From the NCBI RefSeq assembly GCF_000281045.1, contig NW_008246124.1, positions 245,629 through 309,628 of the forward strand: DNA of 64,000 bases. Reading direction: 5' to 3'. The stretch is from Saprolegnia diclina VS20. Its lineage: Eukaryota > Oomycota > Saprolegniomycetes > Saprolegniales > Saprolegniaceae. Made by a program: the position numbers and the translations under genes. This document shows, one piece after another, positions 45,439-55,052 of this stretch (its first letter is position 1; each line of letters opens with the position of its first letter). Below the pieces are notes generated by a model that was given only the letters and a program-made list of their open reading frames with translations, was not told the origin of the DNA and ran no database searches.

Positions 45439-47313
45439 TTACTCTAAGCGGCGGTACTCGTGACCGCGGCGGTGCTGGCGGATAAAGACGATCCCGACGA
45501 CCGTCATGCCCGCGATAGCCACGACGGCGCTCACGAGCCAGAGCGCCGTCGACTGCTGCGGCGGCGCCTGCAGCGCGAGGATCGCAGCCGGCGGCTTGTA
45601 CGCGTGGGGCTCGGGCCAGCTGGCAAAGTTGGTCGACTGCAACCACCACGCAGGGTACCCGGGCGCCTTCATGTCGCCCGACCGGTCGCCGTGGATCACA
45701 TACCCGTCGCTAAACTTGACAACGAGATGGAACGCCAGGCGCCACCACTTGTCGACCATGGCTTGGGCAAATGCATTCGTCTTGGCTTCAATGAACGCGA
45801 GACGCGCTGTCGGGTCGTCCATGGTCATGGCCGTCGCACGCGTCTCGGCCTCGAGCGCGATCGCGTCCGCCTGCAGCGCTTGCAGCACTGTGCTGATCTC
45901 AGCGTGGATGAGGTCGTAGCGCAGCATGCTCCAGTTGTTGACAAACTCAAACGCCCACCACGCCGCGCTCGTGTCAAACTCGTTCTTCCGGGACGCGAGG
46001 TACGACGACGGAATCGACGTCTGTGCGCACGAGAACGGGGCGTAGACCGAGCCATGGGGCGCGCCGAGCGCGTACCACGTGACGCCGCCCACGTCATCCG
46101 GCAAGAAGCCGCGCGCTTGGAGCACAAAGCTGTGCGTCGTGCGGTGCATCGAGATCGCGCGCTCCCAGCCGCCCGTCACGTTCTTGGTCGAGCCGCCAAA
46201 GCGCACGGGGCTGCCAAAGGGCCCGGCCGCCACCTCCTTGGTCATGTCGAACGGCGTGCCCTCGTAGTGGTCGCGCATGAGGTCCATGAGGTCCGTCGGC
46301 GCAACGAGCTTGTCGGGCTTGATCGAAAACGGGTACGTTGCGACTTCGGGGTGCTGACCCAATGTCGCATCGAGCGCGAGCGACGGTGCGAGCACGTCAA
46401 AGACGCGCCAAATGCGGCGGCCGCCGTACAGCGGCTTGCTCGGGCCGGGCTTGGCCCAGCTGTACGCCTTGGCAAAGTCGAAGTCGCCGTCCACCGCCGG
46501 GTTGTACCAGCCCATGTCTTGGGCAAACGAGACGACGTTGCTCGACGCGAGGTAGTTGTCGCTGTCGCTGAGGTTGAGCGTCCGAATCACAAACGAGTTG
46601 GCGACGACCGCCACGTGCTCGTCCGGTACGCGCTGCGCCGCCCAGACCGCCGACGTGTTCTTCGGGCCCGTGAGCATGTGCAGGATCCAGCTCTCGCCAT
46701 ACTTGTCCGAGATACCGAGCGCTTCCGACGAGCTGCCGTAATTCGCCTTTTGGTTCTTCCCATACTCGCCAAAGAACCCGTGCTCGACCGCGAGATCGCC
46801 CATCGTCGTGATCGCACAGCGCGCCGAGTCGCAGCGCTCGAGCGCAATCTTCGAGAGCTCTTCAATCTGAAAGAGGTTGTGACCATAGTGCAGCGACGAC
46901 GGCCACCCGACCGTCTTGGCCGCGCACGTGCTCTCGGCGATGCTCAGCTGCTGGTCGTTGATCATGCCATAATCGTGGTCAAAGTACCCATACGTGTACG
47001 GGACTTGGTCAATGTAGCCGAGCGGCGCAGAGAGCGCCTGGCCCTCCAGCGGTGCATACAGCGGTCCGCGCTCGGCGGTCACGAGGCGCGGGTACCCGTT
47101 GCGCTGGAAGTTGTACACGGCGCGTCGGCTGCCCGCCGTGTGGTTCATCGCAGGCACGCGGACCATGCGCAGGTCCGCCGGGTTCAAGCCCGCGTCGTTC
47201 GTGTGCGAGACCAGCACCGAGCCGTCGACGGTCGCCTTCTTGCCCACAGAGATGACGGTGCACGCGTCGACGGCGACCGTCGCCGCCAGCAGCACACCAC
47301 CGAGTACGCGCAT
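45439..47313 (-). CDS. C69-family Ntn hydrolase (dipeptidase-like), type I membrane protein
   Basis: A 624-aa single-exon protein. The signal peptide MRVLGGVLLAATVAVDA is followed directly by Cys18 in CTVISVGKKATVDGS, the N-terminal nucleophile expected for peptidase family C69. Cleavage after Ala17 would generate the active N-terminal Cys. Downstream family features include VSHTNDAG, EHVAVVANSFVIR-type blocks, CAITTMGDLAVEHGFFG and the FVNNWSMLRYDLI region. A C-terminal TM (ALWLVSAVVAIAGMTVVGI) and short basic tail anchor it with the catalytic domain outside or in a lumen. Start chosen at 47313 because it begins the signal peptide. Substrate is probably a peptide amide; not determinable here. 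Confidence 0.85.
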   Translation of the reverse strand: MRVLGGVLLAATVAVDACTVISVGKKATVDGSVLVSHTNDAGLNPADLRMVRVPAMNHTAGSRRAVYNFQRNGYPRLVTAERGPLYAPLEGQALSAPLGYIDQVPYTYGYFDHDYGMINDQQLSIAESTCAAKTVGWPSSLHYGHNLFQIEELSKIALERCDSARCAITTMGDLAVEHGFFGEYGKNQKANYGSSSEALGISDKYGESWILHMLTGPKNTSAVWAAQRVPDEHVAVVANSFVIRTLNLSDSDNYLASSNVVSFAQDMGWYNPAVDGDFDFAKAYSWAKPGPSKPLYGGRRIWRVFDVLAPSLALDATLGQHPEVATYPFSIKPDKLVAPTDLMDLMRDHYEGTPFDMTKEVAAGPFGSPVRFGGSTKNVTGGWERAISMHRTTHSFVLQARGFLPDDVGGVTWYALGAPHGSVYAPFSCAQTSIPSSYLASRKNEFDTSAAWWAFEFVNNWSMLRYDLIHAEISTVLQALQADAIALEAETRATAMTMDDPTARLAFIEAKTNAFAQAMVDKWWRLAFHLVVKFSDGYVIHGDRSGDMKAPGYPAWWLQSTNFASWPEPHAYKPPAAILALQAPPQQSTALWLVSAVVAIAGMTVVGIVFIRQHRRGHEYRRLE

Positions 47314-47522
47314 GGGCCAAAATTTGCAAGTGCCCGAAGATCGCCAAGCATGTTCGTATCCGGAAGACCGACGCGACCATACAAAGACAGAGACGACCTT
47401 GAGGTTGAAGCCGGTGCCGTCCGGATAAGAGGGCCAAGACGGTTTGTATCGAGTTGAAGTTGGCGCCGTTGGCGGGATTCCAAGGCCAGCAAGCCACCCG
47501 AGTCGGTAGCTTCTTAGCGGTC

Positions 47523-48349
47523 TTATAGGTACAAGGACGAGGAAGGTAATAGTCGTGGCGGCATGGGCACGGCGCACGTTGTCAGCGGGCCAAACGACCC
47601 AAAGACGACGATTCTAGGTGTAAAGTCGGGCGGTCGAAGCAGCGCGGCCACCGCGTCCAAGCGCGCGTCTACGATGCCAATCTGTGCGAATGTGATGGAA
47701 GATGACACGTACAGCACTGGGCAGCGGCGACGCTGTACCGGGACGGGTGTACGTGGCGCTCCTTGCGCGAGCGCCGCACCTGCCGCGGTGTGGCTTGGCG
47801 CGTCCTCGTTAGAAACACTCTGCGTGGCGCGTTCTGGCGCTCGCTCTTGGTCGCGGTCAGCGGCAGCAGCAATCTCGGCGAAGCGTCCGTGTTGTCGGGT
47901 ACATCGACCTCCATGCACGTCGACGGCGCGATGTCATCGGTCGAGCTCGACTCGCATTCGTCTTCGTCGCTCGAGTCGGCGAGAACGATCGAGTTTCGCT
48001 CAGCGCGGGCGTATGCGCGGGTGTTGCGCACGACAGCAGGGTCACGTCGCCGCCGCTTGCGCGGCGTCGTGGCGGGTGCTGCTGCCGTTGGCGTCTCCTC
48101 GGCTGCTGGTTGCGCCGGCGCTTCCACGGGTGATGGCAGCGCCGGTGGCTCCACGGGTGATGGCTGCGCCGGTGGCTCCACGGGTGATGGCTGCGCCGGT
48201 GGCTCCACGGGCGATGGCGCCCGCCGACGCATCATGCGCTGGTACCTACGCATGTTAACCATGAGCAGATGGCCTCATCGCTCAGCGCCGGCGTACAAGA
48301 GGTCGAACTCGGCCTGGCGCAAGCGCGCATCCACGTCGTCGTCGGCCAT
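47523..48349 (-). CDS. proline-rich, mostly disordered protein of unknown function
   Basis: Three exons by hand splicing (introns 48246-48296 and 47733-47779); the CDS of 729 nt is an exact multiple of three (242 aa). It starts MADDDVDARLRQAEFDLLYQ. Four tandem PSPVEPPAQ-type repeats (about residues 27-62), a basic patch (PRKRRRRDP, a likely nuclear signal) and an acidic DSSDEDECESSSTDD run follow. The last 65 residues have an ordered look (CPVLYVSSSITFAQIGIVDA, then RIVVFGSF). I do not recognise a family. It is divergently transcribed from the first E2F-like gene across 191 bp, so shared regulation is possible. Confidence 0.6.
48115..48222. repeat. 27-bp coding minisatellite
   Basis: Four near-perfect 27-bp units (plus strand GGTGATGGCTGCGCCGGTGG plus CTCCACG) encode the PSPVEPPAQ repeats. 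The middle copies are almost identical, so the array is probably length-variable between strains. Confidence 0.9.
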
Positions 48350-48540
48350 CGCGTCGTGCCGAATTGGCGGCTGAGTTGCGTCCACTAAATATGGCGTATG
48401 CCGAATGTTAGTTTCGCGGCAACACCTCGAAGTGGATCTACCGTAGTTTTGTTCACATACAGTGTTTGTATGGGACGGCTCCACTTCGACTTCGATCCGC
48501 GGGCAGTTGCGATCTTGCGAGGAAGCCACAGATCTACACC
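48350..48540. promoter_or_regulatory. divergent promoter region with an E2F-like site
   Basis: The 191-bp spacer separates the start codons of the proline-rich gene (minus) and the first E2F-like gene (plus). TTTCGCGGC at 48412-48420 is close to the E2F consensus TTTSSCGC, which would allow autoregulation. This is only a match by eye. Confidence 0.35.
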
Positions 48541-49632
48541 ATGCGGAAGCAGCAGTTGCAGCGGCCGACGGACCGCGCAAGAAGCCGTGGGCTCGACGCT
48601 GTAGACGACCATGGCGCCGTGGCCAACTCGGACGACGAGCCGGACGCGATTATCCCCGACGACATCAAGGCCTACTTCGCCGGGCGCATGGAGGGCACGC
48701 CGTCAACGTACACGATGGTGCAGGTGTGCGAGTACATCTTGGAGCTGCTCGTGCAGCTCTCGCAGCGCGAGGGTACGCTGCTGCCGCTGGCGCTTCGCGC
48801 CCGTGCGATCGGGGACAGCTTGAGCCTTCCACGCCGGCGCATCTACGACGTGCTGCACATCTTTGACGCGATCGGACTGGTCACGCGCGTCCCGAACGGA
48901 AGAGGATACTGGTACTATGGCGAAGGCAACATTGTGCCCACGCTCGAGCGCCTCCGGGAGCGCGCGATGGCGGCGGTGGCCGACGTGCGCACTGCAAGCG
49001 TCGACCAGATTATCCGCATCTTGTCACCGGACGCTCCGACCAAAGACACAGGGACCGCGCTCTTGCGGACAACGACCAAACTCCTCCGGCTCCTCTTTGC
49101 GGCCAACCGCCCGGTCGTCCAGTCGGACCTCCGTCTCGTCGACGACAACGGGTCGGTGGGCTCGGCGTTGGCGCCGGCGCAGGATCGGCGCACGTACGAT
49201 GTGCTCGCCGTGCTTGTGCGGTGCAACGTGGTGCAGATTCGTGCGTCGAACGGCGGTCCGAAGCGCGTTAGCATCAACCCGACGCTCTTCTCGCCCGCGT
49301 TCTCGCTCTTTGCGCCGCCGACGAGTGTCTCGACCAAGCGCAAGGGCCTGCGCTCGATGACAGCAACGACCAAGCCACATGCCAAGAAGCACCGCAGCAA
49401 CAAGAGCACTGGCGTGCCCGGCTGGCGCGACTACCCGAGCTTCCTCACGCTGCCCATGTCGGAGAGCGTCACGAGTGCGACCGACGCGGCCATGGCGCTC
49501 GTCGACTGGGACACGCGTGGCGAGTTTTGGGGCGCCGAGACGACGGTCGATGCGCTCTTCCCGGTGCTGGACGACGGCGGAGCGTGCTGCGACCTCGACG
49601 CGCTCCTCGCATCCGACGACTGGGACGTCTAA
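48541..49632 (+). CDS. atypical E2F-like factor with two winged-helix domains (copy 1)
   Basis: A 363-aa single-exon protein. The first winged helix (residues about 55-130) contains LPRRRIYDVLHIFDAIGLV; RRIYD at 99-103 is the E2F/DP DNA-contact motif. A second winged helix (about 170-245) carries RRTYD at 216-220 followed by VLAVLVRCNVV. Two RRxYD domains in one chain without a DP partner match atypical E2Fs (E2F7/8, plant DEL), which repress cell-cycle genes as stand-alone binders. No heptad dimerisation region or Rb-binding motif is obvious. The ATG at 48541 (context CACCATG) is the first true ATG in frame. A paralogue follows directly. Confidence 0.8.
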   Translation: MRKQQLQRPTDRARSRGLDAVDDHGAVANSDDEPDAIIPDDIKAYFAGRMEGTPSTYTMVQVCEYILELLVQLSQREGTLLPLALRARAIGDSLSLPRRRIYDVLHIFDAIGLVTRVPNGRGYWYYGEGNIVPTLERLRERAMAAVADVRTASVDQIIRILSPDAPTKDTGTALLRTTTKLLRLLFAANRPVVQSDLRLVDDNGSVGSALAPAQDRRTYDVLAVLVRCNVVQIRASNGGPKRVSINPTLFSPAFSLFAPPTSVSTKRKGLRSMTATTKPHAKKHRSNKSTGVPGWRDYPSFLTLPMSESVTSATDAAMALVDWDTRGEFWGAETTVDALFPVLDDGGACCDLDALLASDDWDV

Positions 49633-49801
49633 TACTAGCACTCGTTCATCCACGTCGTGTTGCAGCGGGCAAAAAAGCGGGCGATGGCGCCACCGATCGT
49701 TTCTCATTGGTGGAAAAAGAAGTGCCGGTGGGCACGGATTGGCTAAAATCCTGGGGCCGGCCCGATTATGACCTTGCACAACGTGTTTCAATCTTGGCAG
49801 G

Positions 49802-50845
49802 ATGGATCGGCAAGGCGCGGGGAAGGGGCGGAGGCTCCCGAGCATGCATGTGGCGATCAAGCCGCGGACGTCGGCCAAGCTCGCCAAGCGCGACGACGAC
49901 GCGGACCCGTGCTCGCCGGGCGCGTCCAAGGAGCTCAAGCTGCGCTTCGCGCGCCGGGCGGTCGAGATCGGCACCAAGACCATCTCGAACGTGTGCGAGC
50001 TCGTGCTCGAGCTGCTCCGCGAGCTCCAGGAGGCCTGCACCGAGTTCCCCGTCGCGCTCCGCGCCAACTGGATGGAAGAGGTGCTCGGGCTGCCCCGCCG
50101 CCGCATCTACGACGTCTTGCACATCCTCCAGGCCATCGGGCTGGTCACGAAGCGCGTTTCGTCCGACGGGCTCAACGGCCACGGGCACATGTTCTACGGC
50201 GACTACTTTGTCGTGCCCACCGTGCGCAGCATGCTCGAGCTCCAGGAGAACGCGCCCTTGAACGACGCCTCCGACGACAAGTGGCCCGCGCTCTCGCTCG
50301 CGACCGTCAAGTTTATCAAGTTTCTGCTCTTAAATGGCAACGCGATCCGGCGCCACCTCATCCACACGATCGAAGACGAGAAGCCGTCGACGACCGCGAT
50401 CCCGGCTTCGAAGGGCCGGCGCATGTACGACGTCCTCGCCGTCCTCGTCCAGTGCAACATCGTCTGGACCAACACAGACATGGGCGTCAAGTACATCTAC
50501 TTGAACCGGGACGTGCTCAACCCAAAAGCCAACTTTAGCGTCTTCCGCGACCCGGACGCGAAGGCGCCGCCGACAGCGAGCCTCGCGCCCAAGAAGCGCG
50601 CGCGCAAGGAGCCGGCGACGCCCGCCCGTCGCGCGAAACACCGCCCGACTTGCGACGAGACGCTCACGGGGCTCTTTGGCGACTGCCAGTGCGGCCACGC
50701 GCCCGAGCTTGCATCGCCGGACGCCCAGTGGCAGTCGCTCCTGACGCTCGGCGCGTCGATCGTCGACGCGTGGAGCAACACCGACCGCGACGGGCTCTCG
50801 CTCGAGTGCTACGAAGGCGTAGCGTCCGTCGACGACTTTGTCTGA
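49802..50845 (+). CDS. atypical E2F-like factor with two winged-helix domains (copy 2)
   Basis: A 347-aa single-exon protein, tandem paralogue of the preceding gene 169 bp away. The first winged helix has GLPRRRIYDVLHILQAIGLV (RRIYD 100-104). The second has KGRRMYDVLAVLVQCNIV (RRMYD 206-210). The N-terminal basic region and the C-terminal tail with KKRARKE, a likely nuclear signal, differ from copy 1, so the duplication is old while the DNA-reading helices are kept. Probably a nuclear cell-cycle regulator; target genes cannot be deduced here. Confidence 0.8.
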   Translation: MDRQGAGKGRRLPSMHVAIKPRTSAKLAKRDDDADPCSPGASKELKLRFARRAVEIGTKTISNVCELVLELLRELQEACTEFPVALRANWMEEVLGLPRRRIYDVLHILQAIGLVTKRVSSDGLNGHGHMFYGDYFVVPTVRSMLELQENAPLNDASDDKWPALSLATVKFIKFLLLNGNAIRRHLIHTIEDEKPSTTAIPASKGRRMYDVLAVLVQCNIVWTNTDMGVKYIYLNRDVLNPKANFSVFRDPDAKAPPTASLAPKKRARKEPATPARRAKHRPTCDETLTGLFGDCQCGHAPELASPDAQWQSLLTLGASIVDAWSNTDRDGLSLECYEGVASVDDFV

Positions 50846-51615
50846 CGCCACGTTGTTATTTATTCGTCCTATCTTAATCTACTAACTTGCGTGATTTGAC
50901 TCTACTAACTTGGCAGCTTGCGACTCGAGTCGTGTTGCAGTCGACGTGCAAGGCTGCGAGGGCGTCGAATGGGTTCAAGTGTTGAAGGTGCTTGCGTTTA
51001 AGGCGTAAAACTCTAGCAGCGTCCAATACGAGCAATCACGTAAAACAAGAACGTACGCGTGCGTGAATAGGTCCAACACGTAAAAGTTGATATGGAAAGA
51101 GGTAGAATGAGTAAAATAGGTAGAATGGGGGTGGGGGTGGCGCACGCGCACACCCCCGCTGGCAAAAATTGCGCTGTGGAGGAACCCGAAGGCACTCCTA
51201 GGCCATTACAGCACCGGAGTGCATGAAGGCCTGCTCCGGCCCAAGTCAACCCCCGAGTTGATCAGGGTCGAGCTCCAGCCAGGTAAGTATGATTTTCACT
51301 ATTGAAGAATTCGAGCATTCCTGCATACAGAATTTGGCTCTGTTTTGTTCCCCACGTAGCTTTTGCAATAATTAGGTCCATCACGCAAATAGTATATGTA
51401 CACTATTTGAAGCGTTCTGCGTGGCGCGCACGCGTGTCGAGAAATGCCTCCCGCCAAGGCACGGCCCGACGCACGGAAATAGTGTGAGTTGATATTGAGC
51501 TGCAACCGTGCCAAACGATGTACACTATTTGGTGTGTTCCCGGGGCGGGGTTGCGTGGAAATAGCCAACGGTAATTCGGACTTCCTTGCATTTCGACATA
51601 ACCGCAACAAGGTCC
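50846..51615. other. intergenic, with small repeats and a G-rich hairpin
   Basis: No gene supported. TCTACTAACTTG is repeated at 50878 and 50901. A GGGGGTG...CACCCCC hairpin lies at about 51131-51157 next to an additional G-run. TGTACACTATTTG occurs at 51398 and again at 51519. The 3' part should hold the promoter of the CSB-like gene. Confidence 0.55.
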
Positions 51616-54197
51616 ATGAGCCACGTTGATGATGGCCGCGAGGTTGACTACCAGAAGCGGCTGGAGGAGCTGCGCCAGACGCGCGAGATGGAGCGAGAGC
51701 AGGCCATGGTCGAGAGCGAGGAGGCGGGCGAAGCGTACGTGGCGCCGCAGGACGAGCTCTTGGACGACGGCTTGGCCGTGCCGGCGCGGGTCTGGTCGGC
51801 GCTCTTCCCGCACCAGAAAGAGGGCATCCAGTGGCTCTACCAACTACACGTGCAGAACGCCGGCGGGATCCTGGGCGACGACATGGGCCTCGGCAAGACC
51901 GTCCAGATCGCCGCGTACCTCGCATGTCTCCGGAAGATGCAACTTGTGCATTCGGTACTTGCCGGCCATCGCCTCGTCGAGCTCACGTGCGCGTAGGTGC
52001 TACTGGCGTGCCCAGCCTCGGTGCTCTGGCAGTGGGTCCGCGAACTCCACAAGTGGTGCCCCGAGCTGCGCGTCGTGCTCTTGCATTCGTCGGGCGCTTC
52101 AACGACCAGCTACGGCACGACGATCAAGCACACGTTCGAGGCCGGCGGCGTGCTCCTCACGACGTACGAGAACCTCCGCGCGAACGCCGAGCACCTTCTC
52201 GGGAAGGAGTGGGACTACGTCATCCTCGACGAAGGCCATCGCATTCGGAACCCGGACGCGGAGATCACGCTCGTCTGCAAGCAGCTCCGTACCGTCCACC
52301 GCCTCATCCTCACCGGGTCGCCGATCCAGGTACACCATCTAGCTATACTTCAATCCCTATCTCGAGATAGAACAGGCTCAAGGAGCTCTGGAGTCTCTTT
52401 GATTTCGTGTTTCCCGGCAAGCTTGGGACCTTCCCGACCTTTGAAGACGAGTTTGTGCTGCCGATCCGCCATGGCGGCTACGCGAACGCAACCAAGATGC
52501 AGATCCTCATGGCGTACAAGTGCGCGCTCGTGCTCCGCGACCTCATTGCGCCCTACATGCTGCGGCGACTCAAGAAGGACGTGCAGATCGCGACGGCGCT
52601 GCCGACCAAAATGGAGCAAGTGATCTTTTGCCCGCTCTCGCCGACCCAAGCCAGCATCTACCGCGCGTACCTGGCGTCACCCGAAGTGCGCTCGGTGCTC
52701 GCGCGCGATGTCCGGCCGTTCCGGGCGCTTACGATCCTGCGGCAGATCTGCAACCACCCGAGTTTAATGACCGACCACATCCCGGACGCGGTGGAGGCCG
52801 ACACGGACGATGTGATCGCGCAGTCGGGCAAGCTCACTGTGCTGCAGACGATCTTGGGTGTGTGGTTTAGGCAGCAGCACCGCGTGCTCGTGTTCGCGCA
52901 GCACCGGCGGACGCTCGACCTGCTGTCCAAGTTGATGGCGACGCTTGGGTACAAGTACTGCCGGCTCGACGGCACGACGTCGGTCAAGGAGCGGCAGACG
53001 CTCATTGACGCGTACAACGACCCGCACTCGGAGCTCTTTTGCTTTCTCTTGACGACCAAGGCCGGCGGGATCGGCGTCAACTTGACGGGCGCGGACCGCG
53101 TGATCATTTTCGATCCGGACTGGAACCCGAGCACGGACATGCAGGCGCGCGAGCGGGCGTGGCGCATGGGCCAGACCAAGCAGGTGACCATCTACCGGCT
53201 CATTACGTCGGGTACGATCGAAGAGAAGATCTACCACCGCCAGCTCTTCAAGCAGTACCTTATGAACAAGGTGCTGCGCGACCCCAAGCAGAAGCGGTGC
53301 TTCAACCACAACGCACTCCGCGACCTCTTTACGCTCAGCGACGGCACCGAGCTCCAAGTCGACGACGCCGGCAATCAGGTGGCAACGACCGGCACGGAAA
53401 CCGGCGACTTGTACCTGCATGGGCACGTGGCGCCACCCACGGTCGACGAGACTGTGGACGACGCCGCGCTTTTGCAGTCGTCGCTGGGCAGCGTCGCGCG
53501 CGTTGAGCGCCGAGCGGTCGAGCCGGACGAGAAGGACGACGAGGCCGTCGAGGTCGAGGCGGACGATGCCGAACTCAAGGCGGACGACGGCGGCAAGGAC
53601 AACGCCGAGCTGCTCCAAGCGCTCTTTGACGGCGGCAGCATCAAAGGCGTGTTCAGCCAGGACCGCATCGAGAGCGACGGTGTGCACAACCAAGAAGCCG
53701 ATCTGATCGAGATCGAGTCGGCCAAAGTCGCCAAGTCGGCGCTGAGTACGCTCCGCCAGTCGTGCAGCGCGATCCGGCAGCAGCGCGAAGATCAGTTTGA
53801 AGTCACGTGGACGGGCAAGAGCGGGAGCGCGGGCAAGCGGCTCTTTGGCGCCGCCGCGCGCGGCCTCAAGCGCAGTGGCCACGAGCACGCGTCGCGCCAG
53901 TCGAGTGCGATGCTGCAGAAAATCAAGAAACGACGCGATGCGATCGACGGCGCCAACAAGGTGACAGCGGTCGCGTCCTCCTCGGACGTCCAGTACCAGA
54001 GCATCGACGAGCTCACCAAGCAGCTGCACGCGTTCCTCGAGCGGCACAACGGCGTCAAGACGGACGTGATCATCGCCAAGTTTGCGCCGGCGGTGTCACC
54101 CAAGGACAAGGACGTCTTCCGCAACCTGCTCCGGAGCATGGCGACGTGCGAGGGCCGCGTGTGGCGGCTCAAAGACGAGTTTCGCACCGCACGGTAA
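51616..54197 (+). CDS. ERCC6: CSB/RAD26 (ERCC6-like) SNF2 ATPase
   Basis: Three exons (introns 51946-51996 and 52330-52370), 829 aa. SWI2/SNF2 DNA translocase of the Cockayne syndrome B group, which recognises stalled RNA polymerase II in transcription-coupled repair. A short N-terminal region has a coiled-coil stretch. The ATPase follows, with LFPHQKEGIQWLYQLH, motif I DDMGLGKT (88-95), motif II DEGH (188-191), LTGSPIQNRLKELWSLFDF, MLRRLKKDV and motif V/VI (TKAGGIGVNLTGADRVI, RAWRMGQTKQV). The C-terminal SIKGVFSQDRIE and the final KDKDVFRNLLRSMA helical module fit CSB rather than other SNF2 groups. It is shorter than human CSB (about 1,490 aa) at both ends. Confidence 0.88.
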
Positions 54198-55052
54198 CCC
54201 AAGGTGTATATATGTAAACGATAAGAACTGGTTGCACGCTTGCTGCTGCTGATCGCGCTCGGAGCTCGGTGGTCTGCGCTGGCAAGGCGTGGGACCGGGA
54301 CAGGCCCAGTGGTGGTGGTACTGGACTGAGTCGTGGGTGGCTACTCCGATCTTCTTCTTCTTCCTCGACCCGTCGCGAGCAGTAGCTTGAGGAGGAGCGT
54401 CAAGGTTGCTGCAGCAACCTTGATGAAGGTCATCGCGATCTTCCAGCTGCCCTTGCACCGGCTGTTTCGTCGACGGACGCAATACTAGTGCGATGGGCAA
54501 GCGTCGCTTCGCTTGTGGTCAGCGCGCGCAGCTGCCGGTCGCACCGGAAACGGCGCCGAGCACCCAAGCGCCGTCGCTCGCCTTGGTGCTGGACAGGCTC
54601 TCGCCGGCGTCGGACTGCTGGAAGCTCCGGTGTCCCTCGCCCTGTGAGTAAGCGCTTTGACAAGTGTATGAAATCTCAGTTTACTGCAGCACCTCCTGCA
54701 ACGTGTGGTTTGAAGGCCTGTGATTGGCGCTATTCTTAGACATATGTGTTCTGATTGGTGGGATCTCCAATGCGGCCCGAGTGCGACTCGAAACGTATAC
54801 AAACTTCAAGGCATTTGATATGCGTCTGCACCCTTGGTGGTCGTGCGACTAGATCCGCGCGCGATGATTGGGCACGACGAGCAGCGTTGTAACGCTGGCT
54901 TGTATTATATTTTGGACGTTGTACTTGATGTTCGTAGGCGGCATTAAATATGCAGAATAAAAAGACCCGAGGTAGAGTCCGCCCCAAGATAGAACCCACT
55001 TCATCATCTGGCTCGCCATCGCCAGCCTCGGACTGCCGCGGTGCTGGCGGCG
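54198..55052. other. intergenic between CSB-like and myosin genes
   Basis: No gene supported; frames on the minus strand at 54430-54802 lack motifs. It contains the 24-bp palindrome at 54400-54423 and should include the myosin promoter near its right end. Confidence 0.5.
54400..54423. promoter_or_regulatory. perfect 24-bp palindrome
   Basis: TCAAGGTTGCTG followed by its exact reverse complement, with no spacer. It lies 203 bp after the CSB-like stop codon. It could be a dimeric factor site, a cruciform or a transcript 3'-end hairpin. Chance occurrence of a 24-bp perfect palindrome in 64 kb is well below one percent for random sequence. Confidence 0.5.

Noticed and set aside
45460-47457. 665-codon plus-strand frame opposite the C69 hydrolase
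   Set aside because: Arg/Val/His-rich shadow; the minus-strand product has a signal peptide, nucleophile Cys and TM anchor.
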